Below, in pieces: positions 25,376 through 29,279 of a DNA stretch of 29,279 nt. Every line of letters starts with the position of its first letter. Position 1 is the first letter of the stretch. The notes beneath the pieces were generated by a model. It saw only the letters and a program-made list of their open reading frames with translations, was not told the origin of the DNA and searched no databases. The stretch is from CALARM01 sp964431735 (GTDB taxonomy: Bacteria; Vulcanimicrobiota; SpSt-956; JAKJGF01). Position numbers and translations under genes: made by a program. The stretch covers positions 1 through 29,279 of the forward strand of contig CAYSLJ010000095.1 of NCBI GenBank assembly GCA_964431735.1, written 5' to 3'.

Positions 25376-26819
25376 AACCGACACCTACCTTTACATTTCT
25401 GAATCTGGCATAAGAAACACCATGACCTACTCTGGCAACCTGTCCCGGCTGTCCCTTACCGCAGTTAGGAGTTCCCCATACTTGCCAGGAATTTTTATCA
25501 GAGATAGCATCACAGGAATTCCAGAACTCGGGAGTAATTCCCATATAGGTAGGATTCTTAACTATACCGACAATTTTGCCGTCTTTAATCTCCCATCCTA
25601 TTTCCGTTCCAAACTGGAAATTCAATCTTTTGTCATCTATACTCCAGCTTCTGTTATCACACAGAAGAAGACCGTCTTCCGTATCTGCCAGGAGTTCTTC
25701 AAAGGATATGTCTCCGGGAAGAAGATTGATATTTGTCATTCTTATAAGAGGAAGGTTATTCCATCCGTCTGCTCTCATAGAACCGCTGCTCTCTCTGTTT
25801 ATTACGGGCGCTGTTTCTCTTGAAGTAAGATACCCTCTGAGTATGCCGTCTTTAATAAGATAATTACACCCTGCAGGAACGCCTTCATCATCATAGCCGA
25901 AAGTGCCCAGTCCACCGGGACTTGTGGCATCTGCTACAATATTGACTATAGATGAACCGTAACGGAAATTATCAAGTTTTTCCGTGGTAAGGAAACTCAT
26001 ACCTGCATAATTGGCTTCCATTCCCAGAACCCTGTCCAGTTCCGTTGCATGACCGCATGACTCATGGACCTGGAGGGCAAGCTGGCTCTGACCGAGTATG
26101 ATGGTTTTTAATCCTGACGGACACTGTTTTGCAGTGAGAAGGGCCACTGCTTCTTCTGCAATCTGCTGTCCATGTTCTTTTAATTTGAGACCCTTAACCA
26201 TTTCATAACCTGCCGTGTTAAATTGTCCTCTGAAAGACGAAGGATATGATCTGACCTGCATTTCCCGGTCATTTAAAGCAATGGCACTTATCCCCGAACC
26301 TGTATGGAGTATGTCCTGCTCTATAACAGAGCCTTCACTGCTCAGGAATATCTTTTCTTCTCTTTTAAGATCCATATGACCTGTTGTAATTTTTATACCA
26401 TTTACTTTTCTCATTTCTTCTTCTGCATCGAGAAGAAAATTAATCTTCTCATTGAGAGGTACAGAGAAAGGATCTATTATCCTGGGAGAAACCCATTTAT
26501 CACACACTTTTTTCAGAGGTGACAGTTTCACCTTTGTATGGGCAAGACTTGCACTGGCTTTCCCTATCTCTATAGCTCTTCTGGCAGCAATCTCAACCTT
26601 GCTGGCTTTAAGGTCAGGATTTCCTGCAAATCCCCAGGCACCATCTACCAGAACCCTTATGCCCATACCTACATCTGCATCTCTCCTGACACCGTTTACA
26701 GAACCATTTTTTATATCTATAGACTCTGTTATGGTTCTTATAACTCTCACATCACAGTAACTGGCTTTTTCACTGAGAGCCACTTCCAGAGCCAGTTCTG
26801 CTAATTTTTTTTCATCCAA
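25365..26819 (-). CDS. tldD: TldD-family zinc metalloprotease, 484 aa
   Basis: TldD subunit with the intact metal site H252-E253-S-C-G-H257-ATELD (HExxxH) and the C-terminal Cys ligand C453 in TPNCGKGQPGQ. Flanking conserved blocks are present: GSVNGVRRDADVGMGIRV near residue 39, and GLGTFGYDDEGVPAG near 302. Together with TldE it forms a protease that takes unfolded peptides through a narrow channel. The ATG is preceded by GAGG six bases away and a stronger AAGGAGG further off. It lies 100 bases after the PafA homologue on the same strand, so it may belong to the same transcript, although a palindrome and repeat core sit between. The pairing with a Pup-like system is discussed below. Confidence 0.94.
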   Translation of the reverse strand: MDEKKLAELALEVALSEKASYCDVRVIRTITESIDIKNGSVNGVRRDADVGMGIRVLVDGAWGFAGNPDLKASKVEIAARRAIEIGKASASLAHTKVKLSPLKKVCDKWVSPRIIDPFSVPLNEKINFLLDAEEEMRKVNGIKITTGHMDLKREEKIFLSSEGSVIEQDILHTGSGISAIALNDREMQVRSYPSSFRGQFNTAGYEMVKGLKLKEHGQQIAEEAVALLTAKQCPSGLKTIILGQSQLALQVHESCGHATELDRVLGMEANYAGMSFLTTEKLDNFRYGSSIVNIVADATSPGGLGTFGYDDEGVPAGCNYLIKDGILRGYLTSRETAPVINRESSGSMRADGWNNLPLIRMTNINLLPGDISFEELLADTEDGLLLCDNRSWSIDDKRLNFQFGTEIGWEIKDGKIVGIVKNPTYMGITPEFWNSCDAISDKNSWQVWGTPNCGKGQPGQVARVGHGVSYARFRNVKVGVGYAG

Positions 26820-26841
26820 AACCTCAGACCTCCTTAATAAT

Positions 26842-26864
26842 CGTGACGCGTAATGCGTGATGCG
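26842..26864. repeat. ACGCGT-type repeat core between pafA-like and tldD
   Basis: CGTGACGCGTAATGCGTGATG resembles the cores of families A and B without recognisable terminal repeats. It may be a decayed copy. Confidence 0.5.
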
Positions 26865-26878
26865 TATTTAATCCCTCA

Positions 26879-26898
26879 GGGCGTTTAATTAAACGCCC
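26879..26898. repeat. Perfect 20-base palindrome between tldD and pafA-like
   Basis: GGGCGTTT, AATT, AAACGCCC: an eight-base stem with a four-base loop. No T-run follows on the minus strand, so it is not a standard terminator; it could slow decay or separate expression of pafA and tldD. Confidence 0.6.
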
Positions 26899-26919
26899 AA
26901 GCTCACTATTTACGACTCA

Positions 26920-28899
26920 CTATTCACTTCCATTACCATGGGAAATATTTTTTTTCAGTGAATCTATATAATTTCTGTCTTTTTCGTCAAGTTCCTTCTG
27001 AAAAGGTTCCAGAAAGTAAATGCGTTTGCCATGGTCATTCAGGAACACATCATCCCACCCTATCATTGCAGACAAAAAATTTTCTGAAAGAAATTTTACA
27101 AGATATCCTCTTATACTGGCTCTTGTATCAGAAGGGGGATTTAATTTAGCATTTTTTATATCTTCATCACAGGCCACCCTTCTTATGAGACCTGATTTTA
27201 ATAATTTATAGTAATATCCGCTGTCTTTATTCAATTCATGATATTTTAAATCTATTTTCTGCAACTGACAGTAAATTAAAAATTTCTCCGTAAATTCTCT
27301 ACATGTAATAGATTCAGTTTTTAAAAATGACATAAAAGCTCTTCTACGCCAGAAAGAAAGTTTTTCTTTTACCGCTGTGATCAGTTCTTCTTCATCCATA
27401 ATATTGCATTCTTCATGAAATTTATCCTGAAAAATTTTAAACCATTTTAACATAGAGGAAGAAAAAGATATGTCTCCCTTATTCTTAAGGGCTTCATTCA
27501 TCAAATCTTTTTTTGCCACCCAGTCAAGTTCCTTGTATAACAGATGAGGATTGATTTCAAGAGAATTAAGAATATTTTCCCAGAATTGTAATAATTTCTT
27601 TGTCTCGTCTGATAAATCTTCCAGAGGGAGATAAAATTTTTTTGCTTCCTCAAGGTAATATCTCTGAATATCAAGAGAACTCATAGAAGTTCCGTTTCTC
27701 AGAGCTATCTTTTTCTTCATTGTAAGATCCCGTGAAAATTCTCTTAAAGCTCTGATAGTATTTTTCGGAGTCATATCTTTAAATGGATGACCTTCTTCTA
27801 TCATCCTTATAATAAGATCGGTAACACCTGTATTTATATAAGTAGCAAATTCATTCATATTAGAATCACAGTACATTAAATGCAGTCTTTTTTCTCTTTT
27901 AAAAACAGAACGGGGACTTTTTATAAAATTTTTAAGACTGAATACAGGTTTATAATAATCGTCCCAGAATATGGTGCATACAGTTTTTATTGCTTCTGCT
28001 TTTTGAGACATTTCAAAAGGAATTCTCATGTTCTCATGAGGCGGAAGTTTATCTAAAAGCCTTCCAGAGCCGGTAAAAATAACCCTTGTAAGTAAATATG
28101 GAGTAAGATATTTATTGAATTCCGTAAAAACTGTCTGTCTCAGAAAAAATCCACATGAATAGGCCCATAATATAGTAGAAAATCTAAAAATTTCCCCGAA
28201 TATTCTTGTAAAAAGGCTGGGTCTCGGACTTACCATAGTTTTCAATATATTCAGAATGGCTTCTCCTGATTTTCTGATTATTTTCAGTTTTATTCCAAGA
28301 AAAGAAAGAGGCAAATTTATAATAGAGAGCAACACAAAGATAAGGGAGATTACAAGCATAAAAAGAAGAACAGGGAGGTTAAAAATAATAATCATTATCA
28401 AAAATATGGAAAAGAAAAAAAAGACCGTAAGAAACAAAAATATCTTTTTAGAACCTGTAACAGGATCGTGTACCAGGTAATTTTCATGGGTTCCGTAAAA
28501 ATTGCCTTTACTGTCTCTGCTGTTTTTCCCAAAAAAAATAGAACCTTTAAAATCCTTCCTGTGAAATCTTTCTTCCAGTTCCTGCCTTATTTCTTCAAGG
28601 ATTTCGTCGCTGGCTTTTCCATAAATAGAAATATCACGACAGTTACTGCATTCCGGCGTGGAACACTCTACTACTCCTTCAAGTAAAGCATTCAAACAGG
28701 CTTCATGGTGAAACCTGCCACCGTTCTGCATAAAAACTCCCGCTTTCACTTCCTTGGAATGTAAAACACTGTAATGAGATGCTAATACATCTTTAAGGAC
28801 ATGAAATACTTCATATCTGGACGGGACAAAAGAGCTTTTTACATCAGGCGCAACTATAACTGCATACTCTGTTTCCAGACCAAAGATTCTCTTTTTCAT
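26920..28899 (-). CDS. pafA: PafA/Dop-family Pup ligase homologue with membrane insertion, 659 aa
   Basis: Carboxylate-amine/ammonia ligase-like fold of the PafA/Dop family. Visible landmarks are GLE9TEYA at the start (Mg-binding Glu), NGGRFHHE66 and STPEC at 59-84, THENYL at 137-142, YLLTRVIFTGSG at 268-279, HLMYCDSNMNEFAT at 340-352, LDWVAKKDL near 475, and DLKYHEL near 580. PafA activates the C-terminal Glu of Pup and joins it to lysines of target proteins; Dop removes or deamidates Pup. I cannot tell ligase from depupylase by eye, but a modifier already ending in Glu favours ligase. Unusually, residues about 145-260 are inserted between THENYL and YLLTRV: two membrane helices (about 152-174 and 177-200), a Lys/Arg-rich stretch and a further hydrophobic segment. 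It lies 22 bases after the pup-like gene. Confidence 0.88.
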   Translation of the reverse strand: MKKRIFGLETEYAVIVAPDVKSSFVPSRYEVFHVLKDVLASHYSVLHSKEVKAGVFMQNGGRFHHEACLNALLEGVVECSTPECSNCRDISIYGKASDEILEEIRQELEERFHRKDFKGSIFFGKNSRDSKGNFYGTHENYLVHDPVTGSKKIFLFLTVFFFFSIFLIMIIIFNLPVLLFMLVISLIFVLLSIINLPLSFLGIKLKIIRKSGEAILNILKTMVSPRPSLFTRIFGEIFRFSTILWAYSCGFFLRQTVFTEFNKYLTPYLLTRVIFTGSGRLLDKLPPHENMRIPFEMSQKAEAIKTVCTIFWDDYYKPVFSLKNFIKSPRSVFKREKRLHLMYCDSNMNEFATYINTGVTDLIIRMIEEGHPFKDMTPKNTIRALREFSRDLTMKKKIALRNGTSMSSLDIQRYYLEEAKKFYLPLEDLSDETKKLLQFWENILNSLEINPHLLYKELDWVAKKDLMNEALKNKGDISFSSSMLKWFKIFQDKFHEECNIMDEEELITAVKEKLSFWRRRAFMSFLKTESITCREFTEKFLIYCQLQKIDLKYHELNKDSGYYYKLLKSGLIRRVACDEDIKNAKLNPPSDTRASIRGYLVKFLSENFLSAMIGWDDVFLNDHGKRIYFLEPFQKELDEKDRNYIDSLKKNISHGNGSE

Positions 28900-28921
28900 A
28901 ATCTATCACTGAAACAAACAA

Positions 28922-29074
28922 TTATTCGCCGCCTCCAGGAGCCTGCCAGTTCTGTATATATTTAAGAGGTTCCTTCTGGCTGTCTTTTATTATTTCAGTA
29001 AAAACAGATACCACCTGCCCTTTAGTATCTATTTCATGATCTATTACAATTTTCTCTTCTGTAATTGTATTCAT
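28922..29074 (-). CDS. pup: Pup-like protein modifier ending in Gly-Gly-Gly-Glu, 50 aa
   Basis: A 50-codon ORF starting MNTITEEKIVIDHEIDTKG and ending KYIQNWQAPGGGE. The small size, acidic flexible N-terminus, a helix-forming second half (about residues 20-43) and a C-terminal Gly-Gly-Glu-type tail fit Pup and Pup-like (UBact) modifiers. Final Glu50 would be used directly by the ligase, with no need for deamidation by Dop. Shine-Dalgarno AGGTG lies nine bases before ATG 29074. A TTGAAT-17-TATAAT promoter stands 60 bases upstream. The PafA/Dop homologue follows immediately, the strongest argument for the call. It lacks the long helical segment of actinobacterial Pup that binds the proteasomal ATPase coiled-coil, or has a shorter version. 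A GTG nine bases before the ATG is an alternative start. Confidence 0.85.
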   Translation of the reverse strand: MNTITEEKIVIDHEIDTKGQVVSVFTEIIKDSQKEPLKYIQNWQAPGGGE

Positions 29075-29132
29075 CGTTATATTCACCTGCCTTTCTATAA
29101 TAACAATTCCCTGAAATTTAATCTATGAAAAT

Positions 29133-29161
29133 ATTATAACAAAAAATTTTATCATATTCAA
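29133..29161 (-). promoter_or_regulatory. Sigma-70-type promoter of the pup-pafA operon
   Basis: On the minus strand, TTGAAT (29156-29161) and TATAAT (29133-29138) are 17 bases apart. Transcription would begin near 29126, giving a leader of about 50 bases. The hexamers equal those before the RNA at 3695, suggesting strong constitutive expression. Confidence 0.75.
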
Positions 29162-29241
29162 GACTTGAACATTAACCAAAATCCACCGTATGATTTTTTT
29201 AAGAGACTTTAAAAAATGGTGGTACTAAAGAAGTAGTGGTA

Positions 29242-29273
29242 TGATATAATAAGATAAAAAAGTATTGAAGGAG
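29242..29273 (+). promoter_or_regulatory. Extended -10 and ribosome binding site of a divergent gene
   Basis: TGATATAAT (29242-29250) is an extended -10. AAGGAG at 29268-29273 is placed for a start codon at about 29280, the first base after the window. The -35 is weak. The leader would be short. Confidence 0.6.
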
Positions 29274-29279
29274 AATAAA

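Noticed and set aside
26879..26898. The 20-base palindrome as an intrinsic terminator of pafA
   Set aside because: No T-run follows the stem in the direction of transcription.
1..29279. tRNA or rRNA genes
   Set aside because: No cloverleaf with a terminal CCA-type acceptor context or conserved T-loop, and no rRNA sequence, was seen on either strand.

Overview
This window is AT-rich (roughly one third G+C, judged by eye) and comes from an uncultivated-looking bacterium. The gene families seen are bacterial: SF1 helicase, DnaQ-like exonuclease, TldD/TldE, clostripain-type peptidase, eukaryote-like Ser/Thr kinases with receiver and DUF4388 modules, and a PafA/Dop-family Pup ligase. Ser/Thr kinases fused to receiver/DUF4388 modules, a Prok-RING/TPR protein, a clostripain peptidase and a PafA homologue in a low-GC genome suggest a non-actinobacterial, possibly candidate-phylum lineage. 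That placement is inference and no marker gene is present to settle it.

Layout. Positions 1-4200 are accessory-looking: a small orphan gene (287-643, minus), an AT-rich orphan of 741 residues (1238-3463, minus), a probable stand-alone structured RNA with its own promoter and terminator (about 3695-3878), and several copies of two families of small palindromic repeats with GC-rich ACGCGT cores. Positions 4204-7170 hold three co-directional genes for exported or membrane-anchored proteins: a copper-amine-oxidase-type stalk domain protein with a C-terminal Cys/His knuckle, a Pro-Thr-rich probable lipoprotein, and a membrane-anchored helical protein whose stop codon lies inside a repeat element. 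Positions 7356-12003 look like a stress/defence cluster: an orphan, an MNT/HEPN toxin-antitoxin pair, a NERD-domain SF1 helicase followed by a DEDDh exonuclease, and a RelE/ParE-type toxin-antitoxin pair on the minus strand.

Positions 12136-19487 carry a C11 (clostripain) peptidase, a 58-residue small protein, a membrane RING-finger/TPR protein, and two convergent Ser/Thr kinases. One kinase has a degenerate catalytic loop and a long disordered tail. The other is fused to a receiver and a DUF4388/PATAN module and is translationally coupled (ATGA overlap) to a 1480-residue helical protein with six C-terminal membrane segments.

Positions 24035-29074 are a minus-strand block in the order pup-like, pafA-like, tldD, tldE. 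The central discovery is a 50-residue open reading frame at 28922-29074. It ends in Gly-Gly-Gly-Glu, has a good ribosome binding site and a TTGAAT-17-TATAAT promoter, and lies 22 bases upstream of the PafA/Dop homologue. I read this as a Pup-like modifier and its ligase. The ligase has about 100 extra residues, including a hydrophobic hairpin, inserted into its catalytic domain, which suggests pupylation at the membrane. No proteasome subunit or Dop is in the window. TldD/TldE, a peptide-degrading metalloprotease pair, sits directly downstream. A divergent gene must begin just past the right edge: an extended -10 and an AAGGAG Shine-Dalgarno end the window.
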